A stretch of 8,332 bases of DNA from Fidelibacterota bacterium UBA1134 (GTDB lineage: Bacteria; Fidelibacterota; Marinisomatia; Marinisomatales; S15-B10). Both the position numbers and the translations under genes were made by a program. The DNA lies in NCBI GenBank assembly GCA_002311975.1, contig DCAL01000023.1, forward strand, positions 305-8,636, read 5' to 3'. Under the pieces are notes generated by a model. It was not told where the DNA came from, ran no database searches, and saw only the letters and a program-made list of their open reading frames with translations. Positions 1 through 7,049 of the stretch are shown piece after piece; positions within the stretch are counted from its first letter, which is position 1; each line of letters opens with the position of its first letter.

Positions 1-1896
1 AACCGTGCTCTGATGGGTTCAAATATGCAGCGTCAATCCGTTCCACTTATCAATCCTGACGCTCCTATTGTCGGCACCGGTATGGAAAGAATAGTGGCAC
101 AGGATTCCATGTCCTGTATTCATTCACCCGTGACAGGTGTGGTAGAACAAGTGGATGCGAAGTCAATTGTCATTAAAACCAGGCATGTTCCGGAAGATCT
201 TGCAATCTCGGCCGATGAGAACCGTGTTCGAATCCCCATGATGAAGTACTCTCGGACTAATCAGGATACCTGCATGAATCAGAAGCCTGTGGTGCGTGAG
301 AAAGAAAAAGTCAGTAGGGGGGATCTGCTTGCGGATGGTTCCTCGATGAAGAAAGGTGAATTGGCTTTGGGAAAAAACATCCTTGTAGCCTTTATGCCGT
401 GGCGCGGATATAATTTTGAAGACGCCATTGTCGTCAGCGAAAGACTGGTCAAGGATGACAGTTTTACTTCCATTCATATTTCTGAAGTCGATCTGGAGGT
501 TCGTGATACGAAGCGCGGTGAAGAAGAGCTGACTAGGGAGATCCCCAATGTGGGCGATGATGCGACAAAAGACCTGGATGAAAATGGCATTATTAGAGCG
601 GGGGCCCGGGTCAAGGCTGGCAATATTCTCATCGGTAAAGTGACGCCCAAGGGGGAGACTGACCCGACCCCTGAGGAGAAACTCCTTCGTGCCATATTTG
701 GTGAGAAAGCAGGAGATGTAAAGGACGCCTCCAAGAAGGCGGAACCCGGAATCAACGGTGTTGTGGTGAAGACGAAACTTTTTGAGAGAAAGAGCAAAGC
801 GACCCGTGCCCAGGAAAAGAAGATAATCGGTAATCTTCAAGAAGATACACGCCGGGCAAAGCGACGACTCAAGAGAGCACGTGATGAGCGCCTGGTCCAG
901 CTCCTGACAGACCAGATATGTGGTGGATTGAGAGATATCGCTACGGGGAAGACGATTATTAAGGCGTCGACTAAGCTGACGTCCAAGCGACTGGCAGAGC
1001 TCGATCTGGAGAGAATCTCCCGTGAAAATCAATGGGTTGTTGATAGAAGTGTCTGGATTCAGATCCAACAAGTGTGGAATTCGTTTAATAGTGAATGGAG
1101 ACGGACTGAGGAAAAACTCGATCGTGAAATATACAAGTTGCAGGTTGGAGATGAACTTCAGCCCGGCGTTTCAAAACTGGCGAAGGTTTACATCGCCAAT
1201 AAGAGAAAACTTCAGGTTGGTGACAAGATGGCCGGAAGACACGGCAATAAAGGTGTTGTCGCAGTGGTCGTTCCTGAAGAAGACATGCCTTTTCTTGATG
1301 ACGGGACTCCCGTCGATTTGGTCCTGAATCCTCTCGGTGTGCCTTCCCGGATGAACCTCGGCCAGCTCTATGAAACGATGCTGGGTTGGGCCGGTCAGGT
1401 TCTTGGTGTTAACTATGAGACGCCGCCGTTTGACAGCGCCACGCCCGAACAGGTAAAAGAACAATTGAGGAAGGCCGGTCTGCCCGAGACAGGAAAGATC
1501 AGACTCGCGGATGGAAGATCCGGTGAATATTTTGATTATCCCGTCACGGTTGGCTACATCTATATGATGAAGCTGAACCATATGGTGGATGACAAAATGC
1601 ATGCCCGCTCAACTGGTCCCTACTCTCTGATTACACAGCAGCCTCTGGGCGGCAAAGCTCAATTTGGTGGTCAGAGACTAGGGGAGATGGAAGTTTGGGC
1701 ACTTGAGGCCTACGGCGCCAGCCATACACTTCAGGAGATGCTTACGGGCAAATCTGACGATGTCGAAGGAAGATCAAGAGTGTACAACGCTATTGTGAGG
1801 GGTGAGAATATTCCCTCATTTGGAATTCCTGAATCATTCAATGTGCTCGTGAAAGAGCTTCAAGGGCTGGGCGTTGACGTCCAGCTGCACAATTAG
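1..1896 (+). CDS. rpoB: RNA polymerase beta subunit, C-terminal part (5' end outside window)
   Basis: RpoB is one of the two large catalytic subunits of RNA polymerase. The reading frame is already open at base 1 (Asn-Arg-Ala-Leu before the Met at 13), matching the conserved NRALMGSNMQRQ block near E. coli residue 677, so the ATG at 13 is internal and about half the protein lies upstream. The window holds 631 residues ending at TAG 1894-1896. Visible blocks are FMPWRGYNFEDAIVVSE (E140-D141, equivalent to E. coli E813-D814 near the active site), GETDPTPEEKLLRAIFGEKA, and GDKMAGRHGNKG with the two active-site lysines K409 and K417 (E. coli K1065/K1073). The C-terminal clamp-contacting block GGKAQFGGQRLGEMEVWALE follows, then PESFNVLVKELQGLG. 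A charged, helical lineage-type insertion lies at about residues 261-394. The rifampicin cluster I region is outside the window. rpoC follows after 16 bases. Identification is secure. Confidence 0.98.
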   Translation, partial: NRALMGSNMQRQSVPLINPDAPIVGTGMERIVAQDSMSCIHSPVTGVVEQVDAKSIVIKTRHVPEDLAISADENRVRIPMMKYSRTNQDTCMNQKPVVREKEKVSRGDLLADGSSMKKGELALGKNILVAFMPWRGYNFEDAIVVSERLVKDDSFTSIHISEVDLEVRDTKRGEEELTREIPNVGDDATKDLDENGIIRAGARVKAGNILIGKVTPKGETDPTPEEKLLRAIFGEKAGDVKDASKKAEPGINGVVVKTKLFERKSKATRAQEKKIIGNLQEDTRRAKRRLKRARDERLVQLLTDQICGGLRDIATGKTIIKASTKLTSKRLAELDLERISRENQWVVDRSVWIQIQQVWNSFNSEWRRTEEKLDREIYKLQVGDELQPGVSKLAKVYIANKRKLQVGDKMAGRHGNKGVVAVVVPEEDMPFLDDGTPVDLVLNPLGVPSRMNLGQLYETMLGWAGQVLGVNYETPPFDSATPEQVKEQLRKAGLPETGKIRLADGRSGEYFDYPVTVGYIYMMKLNHMVDDKMHARSTGPYSLITQQPLGGKAQFGGQRLGEMEVWALEAYGASHTLQEMLTGKSDDVEGRSRVYNAIVRGENIPSFGIPESFNVLVKELQGLGVDVQLHN

Positions 1897-1897
1897 C

Positions 1898-1904
1898 AGG
1901 GAGG
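1898..1904 (+). promoter_or_regulatory. Ribosome-binding site of rpoC
   Basis: AGGGAGG lies 8 bases upstream of the TTG at 1913, just after the rpoB stop. An in-frame TAA at 1910-1912 sits directly before the TTG, so no start further upstream is possible. The next in-frame ATG, at codon 37, would remove conserved N-terminal residues. This site therefore decides the TTG start. Confidence 0.85.
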
Positions 1905-1912
1905 AAGTCTAA

Positions 1913-4900
1913 TTGGTATACATAAAACCGCCGCATAGAGATAGTTCAACAAACTTTTCCGCCGTTTCGATCGGACTTTCTTCTCCGGAAGATATTCTGA
2001 GACGCTCTTTAGGTGAAGTCATGAAGCCCGAGACAATCAACTACCGCTCGTATAAGCCGGAAAAGGATGGTCTCTTCTGCGAGAAGATTTTTGGTCCCGT
2101 CAAAGATTACGAGTGCCACTGCGGTAAATACAAAGGCATTCGGTATCGCGGAATCATCTGTGACCGATGCGGAGTTGAGGTGACGCGGAAGCGCGTTCGC
2201 CGCGAGAGAATGGGTCATATTACCCTTGCTGTTCCGGTTGTCCATATCTGGTACCTCAGGTCTGTCCCCGGTAAATTGAGCCACCTTCTCGGCATTCCGA
2301 CGCGTGCGCTTGAAAGAGTCATCTATTATGAAGCGTACCTGATTATCAATGCGGGAGCTTCAGATAAAGCACCTATGGAACTCCTCGAGGAAGCTGAATA
2401 TCAGGAGCTTGAGGCCCAGTTCGGCAAGCACTCTGTTTCAGAAGAAGATCAGGATGAAGACAACTACTTCTACGCTGGTATGGGCGGAGCGGCTGTTCGC
2501 GATGCGTTAAAGATTCTCGATATTACCGAAACTATCAAAGAACTGGACCACATCGTCAAGACGTCCCGTTCCAAACAGAAGCGCTCCGACGCCTTAAAGC
2601 GTTTGAAAGTTGTGAAGGCTTTCCACCCTCATCCGGACAAAAGGCGCCTCAATCGCCCGGAGTGGACGGTTGTAACTGTGCTGCCGGTGATCCCGCCGGA
2701 ATTGCGACCGCTCGTTCCTCTCGAGGGCGGCCGTTTTGCCGCCAGTGACCTGAACGACTTATATCGTCGTGTCATTATCCGCAATAACCGTCTCAAACAG
2801 CTCATCGATATTAAAGCGCCGGATGTTATTCTAAGGAATGAAAAGCGGATGCTTCAGGAAGCGGTAGACACACTGTTTGATAATACCCGCCGCGGTACGG
2901 CAGTCAGCAGCGGTACAAGACGACCTCTGAAAAGTCTGAGCGATATGCTCCGTGGAAAGCAGGGTCGCTTCCGTCAAAACCTTCTTGGTAAGCGCGTCGA
3001 CTACTCGGGTCGTTCTGTTATAGTTGTTGGGCCAGAGCTTGAACTTAGCGAGTGTGGTTTGCCAAAGGACATGGCTCTCGAACTCTTCAAGCCTCATCTG
3101 ATTCATGAGTTGATTGCGCGTGGCTATACCGGCACCCCAAAAAGCGCAAAACTGATGGTAGATGAGAAGCGACCGGAAGTCTACGACATTCTAGAGTATG
3201 TTGTGAGGGACCATCCGGTTCTACTTAACCGTGCCCCGACGCTTCACAGGCTGGGGATTCAGGCGTTTCAGCCGGTTTTAATTGACGGAAAAGCGATTCA
3301 AATACATCCGCTGGTCTGCGCCGCCTTCAACGCTGACTTTGACGGTGACCAGATGGCGGTTCACGTCCCTCTATCAATGGAAGCTCAGATTGAATCCAGG
3401 GTTCTCATGCTTTCCAGTCATAACATTCTTCATCCGGCCCACGGCTATCCGCTGGCCATACCATCTCAGGACATGGTTCTGGGATGCTACTATCTGACGA
3501 AACAGAAGAAAGGTGACCTTGGCGAAGGTAGAAGTTTTTCGAGTATTGATGAAGTAATCCTTGCCTATGAAGGAGGTTCTGTCGGTCTCCATGCCATTAT
3601 TGATTTGCGGGCGCGGGGAAAGTGGCGTCAGAAAACAACTGTCGGGCGTGCCATATTCAATTCGATCGTACCCGAGAAATTGGACTATATAGACGAACTC
3701 ATCAGCAAGAAGAATCTCGAGAAAATCGTTTACGGATGTTATATGGAAGTAGGGAATCATCGGACCGTGAAATTCCTTGATGATCTCAAAAATATGGGGT
3801 TCAGCTACTCTACTAAGAGCGGTGTCTCCATATCGGTGAGAGATGTCTTGATTCCGGCTGAAAAGGGGGAAATTATTGCAGGAGCGGAAAGAGAAGTTTC
3901 GGAAATTCACAGGAAGTCTGAACTTCAGATTCTGACTGAAGGTGAACGTTATAACAAAGTGATCGACGTCTGGACCCACGCCACCAATCGCGTGTCCGAG
4001 TCGATGATGGACTACCTGGAAACGGACATGGATGGCTTCAATCCGGTCTTTATGATGGCGGATTCTGGTGCAAGAGGAAGTCAGGATCAGATAAAGCAGC
4101 TGGCCGGGATGCGGGGTTTGATGGCAAAACCGAAGAAGAGCATGACCGGCGGCAAGGGAGAAATTATCGAAAATCCCATCACTTCCAATTTCAAGGAAGG
4201 TCTTACCGTTCTGGAATACTTTATTTCCACCCACGGCGCCCGCAAGGGCCTGGCTGACACGGCCTTGAAAACGGCCGATGCCGGTTACCTTACGCGCAGG
4301 TTAGTGGATGTGGCACAGGATGTAGTGGTCAACCAGCATGACTGTGGTACCATCAATGGTGTCTGGACAAGTGACCTGAAGGAAGGAGAGGAAATCATCG
4401 AGTCTCTCCGAGAGAGAATTCGGGGTCGAGTGATTCAGGAAGATGTCTATGCCGATGGTGAGGCAGTTGTTAAGGCGGGAACTCTGGTCGAGAGCGCGGT
4501 TGCCGATATGCTGACTGCGTATGAAGTAGACAGAATCTTCATCAGATCCGTGTTGACATGCGAATCGAAACGGGGTGTGTGTGCCCTCTGCTATGGTACA
4601 GATCTAAGCAACAACAAACTGGTAAGCTTTGGATCATCGGTCGGCATTGTTGCGGCTCAGAGTATTGGAGAACCGGGAACTCAGCTTACACTGCGCACCT
4701 TTCACATCGGTGGTACTGCTGCCAGGATCATCGAACAGTCAGAAATGAAGGCTCGCCGGGATGGCAGCGTGAAATACTCCGAAAACCTCGTGTTTGCCAG
4801 AGTTGAGAGTGAAGGAGAAACAGTTTCCAACGGCAAATCTCTGAGAAAGGTTCTGGTCAGAAACTCTGGTCTGGAGATTATTGACGCCAATAATCGGGCG

Positions 4901-6184
4901 GTGTCATCTTATAACGTGCCCTATGGTGCCGATATCCGCGTAGAGGATGGGCAGAAAGTAGAATCTGGACAGGTGCTCTTCACCTGGGATCCCTACACGG
5001 ATGTTATCCTTGCGCGTCAAAGCGGTAAAGTCAGATTTATGGATATGCTGGAGGGAGAAACTTTCCAGGAGGAAGCCGTGGAAGGCGGTAAGAAACAGCT
5101 GGTGACGATTGAATCAAAGAACCGTCGTCTGGCTCCGCATCTCGATATAATTGATGCCGAGGGGAATACCCTTGCCGGCGGTACAATCCTGCCTCTGAAA
5201 GCGGTTCTCATGGTTAAGGATGGTCAGAAAGTAAAGGCCGGTAAGGTGTTGGTCAAGATAGCGAAGGATATAGGAAAAACACGTGATATTACCGGTGGTT
5301 TGCCGAGAGTCGCTGAACTGTTCGAGGCACGTAAACCGAAGGAGCCTGCAGTTGTTACCGAAATTGACGGCATCGCAGAATTCGGGGCAGTGAAGCGAGG
5401 TATCCGTGAAGTCATTGTAGAAGGTGCCCATGATGAGAAGAAAAAGTACTCCATCCCTTATGGCAGGTATGTCATAGTTCACGAAGGAGACAGAGTGAGC
5501 GCTGGTGACCGCCTGTGCGAGGGTGCCATCTCGCCTAATGATATCCTCAATATCCTCGGGCCGGAGAAGGTTCAGGAGTATCTCGTGAATGAGATTCAGG
5601 AGGTTTATCGCCTGCAGGGTGTGAGGATCAACGACAAACATATCGAGGTGATTGTGCGCCAGATGATGCAGAAACTGGAAGTTGTTGATCCTGGCGATAC
5701 GAAATTCCTGGCGCTTGACCGGATAAATCGTTCAGATCTATTTGCGGAAAATGAGCGCATCTCAAAAATGATAGTTATCTCTGATCCCGGTGATTCCGAT
5801 TACGAAGAGGGTGATCTTCTGGATAAAGGTGAGCAGAGGGAGATCAACAAACAGCTGAAGGAAGAGGAAAAGAAACCTGTAAAGGGAAAAACTGTCAAGC
5901 CCGCAACGTTTCGTCCGCTGCTCCTTGGAATCACGAGAGCTTCGCTGAATACGGAGAGCTTCATTTCGGCAGCCTCATTCCAGGAGACGACACGCGTATT
6001 GACTGATGCAGCGACAGAGGGCAAAACTGATTACCTGATGGGTCTGAAAGAAAACGTCATCATGGGAAGACTGATTCCGGCAGGAACCGGTTTTGTTGAT
6101 GCCAGGAAGCCGCTGGTCAAGAAGATTAATGATGATGGGGAGGTAATTGAGATGGAAGAGACAGTGGAGGAAGTCGCAGCTTAG
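1913..6184 (+). CDS. rpoC: RNA polymerase beta' subunit (DNA-directed, EC 2.7.7.6)
   Basis: RpoC (1423 aa, full length) is the beta' subunit that carries the polymerase catalytic aspartates. The N-terminal zinc ribbon uses C68, C70, C83 and C86. The clamp coiled coil that binds sigma factor is at about 279-325 (DLNDLYRRVIIRNNRLK). The switch region KRVDYSGRSVI begins at K360. The Mg2+-binding motif NADFDGD has D475, D477 and D479. The bridge helix includes H774 in THGARKGLADTALKTADAG. A second zinc site is formed by C811, C883, C890 and C893. The trigger loop has LRTFHIGG with H931 (E. coli H936). An insertion of about 180 residues (roughly 936-1118) interrupts the trigger loop, like E. coli SI3. 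The C-terminal block LLLGITRASLNTESFISAASF is intact and is followed by an acidic tail. The start is TTG, set by the upstream Shine-Dalgarno and an adjacent in-frame stop. The N-terminus and the segment at 1277-1336 resemble FCB-group RpoC. rpsL begins 23 bases downstream. Confidence 0.98.
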   Translation: MVYIKPPHRDSSTNFSAVSIGLSSPEDILRRSLGEVMKPETINYRSYKPEKDGLFCEKIFGPVKDYECHCGKYKGIRYRGIICDRCGVEVTRKRVRRERMGHITLAVPVVHIWYLRSVPGKLSHLLGIPTRALERVIYYEAYLIINAGASDKAPMELLEEAEYQELEAQFGKHSVSEEDQDEDNYFYAGMGGAAVRDALKILDITETIKELDHIVKTSRSKQKRSDALKRLKVVKAFHPHPDKRRLNRPEWTVVTVLPVIPPELRPLVPLEGGRFAASDLNDLYRRVIIRNNRLKQLIDIKAPDVILRNEKRMLQEAVDTLFDNTRRGTAVSSGTRRPLKSLSDMLRGKQGRFRQNLLGKRVDYSGRSVIVVGPELELSECGLPKDMALELFKPHLIHELIARGYTGTPKSAKLMVDEKRPEVYDILEYVVRDHPVLLNRAPTLHRLGIQAFQPVLIDGKAIQIHPLVCAAFNADFDGDQMAVHVPLSMEAQIESRVLMLSSHNILHPAHGYPLAIPSQDMVLGCYYLTKQKKGDLGEGRSFSSIDEVILAYEGGSVGLHAIIDLRARGKWRQKTTVGRAIFNSIVPEKLDYIDELISKKNLEKIVYGCYMEVGNHRTVKFLDDLKNMGFSYSTKSGVSISVRDVLIPAEKGEIIAGAEREVSEIHRKSELQILTEGERYNKVIDVWTHATNRVSESMMDYLETDMDGFNPVFMMADSGARGSQDQIKQLAGMRGLMAKPKKSMTGGKGEIIENPITSNFKEGLTVLEYFISTHGARKGLADTALKTADAGYLTRRLVDVAQDVVVNQHDCGTINGVWTSDLKEGEEIIESLRERIRGRVIQEDVYADGEAVVKAGTLVESAVADMLTAYEVDRIFIRSVLTCESKRGVCALCYGTDLSNNKLVSFGSSVGIVAAQSIGEPGTQLTLRTFHIGGTAARIIEQSEMKARRDGSVKYSENLVFARVESEGETVSNGKSLRKVLVRNSGLEIIDANNRAVSSYNVPYGADIRVEDGQKVESGQVLFTWDPYTDVILARQSGKVRFMDMLEGETFQEEAVEGGKKQLVTIESKNRRLAPHLDIIDAEGNTLAGGTILPLKAVLMVKDGQKVKAGKVLVKIAKDIGKTRDITGGLPRVAELFEARKPKEPAVVTEIDGIAEFGAVKRGIREVIVEGAHDEKKKYSIPYGRYVIVHEGDRVSAGDRLCEGAISPNDILNILGPEKVQEYLVNEIQEVYRLQGVRINDKHIEVIVRQMMQKLEVVDPGDTKFLALDRINRSDLFAENERISKMIVISDPGDSDYEEGDLLDKGEQREINKQLKEEEKKPVKGKTVKPATFRPLLLGITRASLNTESFISAASFQETTRVLTDAATEGKTDYLMGLKENVIMGRLIPAGTGFVDARKPLVKKINDDGEVIEMEETVEEVAA

Positions 6185-6194
6185 CCAACCTGAC

Positions 6195-6200
6195 GGAGGG
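6195..6200 (+). promoter_or_regulatory. Ribosome-binding site of rpsL
   Basis: GGAGGG lies 7 bases before the ATG at 6208, inside the 23-base rpoC-rpsL gap. The gap has no hairpin with a T-tract and no promoter-like hexamers, so rpsL is probably translated from the rpoBC transcript. Confidence 0.85.
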
Positions 6201-6207
6201 AGATAGA

Positions 6208-6579
6208 ATGCCGACGATTAATCAATTAGTTCGCAAGGGTAGGAAGAAGATGGTGAAAAAGACCAGTACGCCCGCTCTACAAGGAAACCCACAGAAGCGC
6301 GGTGTCTGTACTCGAGTCTATACAACCACTCCCAAGAAGCCAAATTCTGCGTTGAGAAAAGTGGCAAAGGTGAGGTTAACCAACGGAATTGAAGTGATTG
6401 CCTACATCCCGGGAGAAGGCCATAACCTTCAGGAACATTCGCTGGTCATCATCGAGGGAGGAAGAGTGAAAGATCTTCCCGGCGTTCGATATCACATTAT
6501 CAGGGGAATCATGGATACGGCGGGGGTTTCTGACAGGAAGACCAGTCGCTCCAGATACGGTGCTAAGAGACCGAGGTAG
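6208..6579 (+). CDS. rpsL: 30S ribosomal protein S12
   Basis: S12 (123 aa, the usual family length) sits at the decoding centre of the 30S subunit and controls tRNA selection accuracy. The sequence matches the family end to end: MPTINQLVRKGR at the start, then RGVCTRVYTTTPKKPNSALR, GEGHNLQEHS and GGRVKDLPGVRYH, with a basic SRYGAKRPR end. Residues whose replacement gives streptomycin resistance elsewhere are wild type here: K43 (in TPKKPNS), K88 and P91. D89 is the aspartate that RimO methylthiolates in E. coli; whether that happens here is unknown. The ATG start has a good Shine-Dalgarno. The gene is first in the str block, 23 bases after rpoC, and rpsG starts 3 bases after its stop. Its last codons, AGG TAG, fall within the probable ribosome-binding site of rpsG. 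Confidence 0.99.
   Translation: MPTINQLVRKGRKKMVKKTSTPALQGNPQKRGVCTRVYTTTPKKPNSALRKVAKVRLTNGIEVIAYIPGEGHNLQEHSLVIIEGGRVKDLPGVRYHIIRGIMDTAGVSDRKTSRSRYGAKRPR
6573..6577 (+). promoter_or_regulatory. Ribosome-binding site of rpsG inside the rpsL end
   Basis: GAGGT spans the last rpsL codon (AGG) and the first base of its TAG stop, 5 bases before the GTG at 6583. It supports GTG as the S7 start and suggests coupled translation of S12 and S7. Confidence 0.7.
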
Positions 6580-6582
6580 TCA

Positions 6583-7047
6583 GTGAGAAGACGCAGACCA
6601 GAGAAAAGACAGATTCTTCCGGACCCAGTATACGGGGACCTGATGGTTCAAAAGTTTATTAACAATCTTATGTCGCGCGGGAAGAAGGGTGTGGCCGAAA
6701 GCATCTTTTACGGTGCCATGGAGGTAGTCGGCTCCAAGACGAAAGGTGACCCCGTGGAGATGTTTCATAAAGCGATGGATAACGTGAAACCGCTCATCGA
6801 AGTCAAGTCTCGCAGGATTGGCGGTGCAACCTATCAGGTACCAATCCATGTGCCGGAACACAGGAGTTACGCCTTGGCGACAAGATGGATTCTTTCTTTT
6901 GCAAAATCGAGGCGTGGCCGCAGTATGGCGGAGAAACTGGCTGCGGAATTTATTGACGCCGCGAATAATGAGGGCGGTTCAATCAAGAAAAAGGATGACA
7001 CGCACAGGATGGCCGAAGCGAACAAGGCGTTTGCACACTACAGGTAA
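6583..7047 (+). CDS. rpsG: 30S ribosomal protein S7
   Basis: S7 (154 aa, within the normal range) is the primary assembly protein of the 30S head; it binds the 3' domain of 16S rRNA and borders the E site. Visible features are the basic N-terminal tail RRRRPEKR (residues 2-9), the helical region with LMSRGKKG, the conserved beta-hairpin region EVKSRRIGGATYQVP (about 73-87), and SMAEKLAAEFIDAANNEGGSIKKKDDTHRMAEANKAFAHYR split over the last 40 residues, which is the typical C-terminal end. The start is GTG; the preceding GAGGT and alignment with the family N-terminus (MRR..P.KR) support it. Only 3 bases separate it from rpsL and 2 from fusA, so translation is probably coupled through the str block. 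In E. coli S7 represses its own operon by binding a longer rpsL-rpsG spacer; no such spacer exists here. Confidence 0.99.
   Translation: MRRRRPEKRQILPDPVYGDLMVQKFINNLMSRGKKGVAESIFYGAMEVVGSKTKGDPVEMFHKAMDNVKPLIEVKSRRIGGATYQVPIHVPEHRSYALATRWILSFAKSRRGRSMAEKLAAEFIDAANNEGGSIKKKDDTHRMAEANKAFAHYR
7042..7045 (+). promoter_or_regulatory. Weak ribosome-binding site of fusA inside the rpsG end
   Basis: AGGT is formed by the last rpsG codon (AGG) and the first base of its TAA stop, 4 bases before the ATG at 7050. It is short and close, so fusA translation probably depends partly on ribosomes finishing rpsG. Confidence 0.45.
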
Positions 7048-7049
7048 AG

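Noticed and set aside
13..15. ATG at 13 as a gene start
   Set aside because: The four codons before it (Asn-Arg-Ala-Leu) match the conserved RpoB block, so the gene enters from the left of the window.
163..1071. Long antisense open frame (302 codons) opposite rpoB, with another at 1171-1602
   Set aside because: The antisense codons are in register with the rpoB codons, so stops appear only where rpoB uses TTA, CTA or TCA, which are uncommon here. The product has no recognisable motif, and the sense strand is clearly conserved RpoB.
3570..3577. Perfect Shine-Dalgarno-like AAGGAGGT inside rpoC
   Set aside because: It encodes part of Tyr-Glu-Gly-Gly-Ser. The only nearby ATG (3591) is 13 bases away and opens a frame of about 33 codons with no recognisable features. 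It may cause ribosome pausing but does not support a gene.
3374..4234. Antisense open frame (286 codons) opposite rpoC, with others at 5114-5641 and, opposite fusA, 7239-7688
   Set aside because: All are in register with the sense codons, so the same rare-codon explanation applies. No family resemblance is visible.
4553..4558. TTGACA, a perfect -35-like hexamer inside rpoC
   Set aside because: At 17 bases spacing the sequence is TGTGTG, which does not resemble a -10 box. It encodes part of the conserved zinc-site segment (Leu-Thr-Cys).
6185..6207. Possible terminator or promoter in the rpoC-rpsL gap
   Set aside because: The 23 bases contain a Shine-Dalgarno but no inverted repeat, T-tract or promoter-like hexamers.
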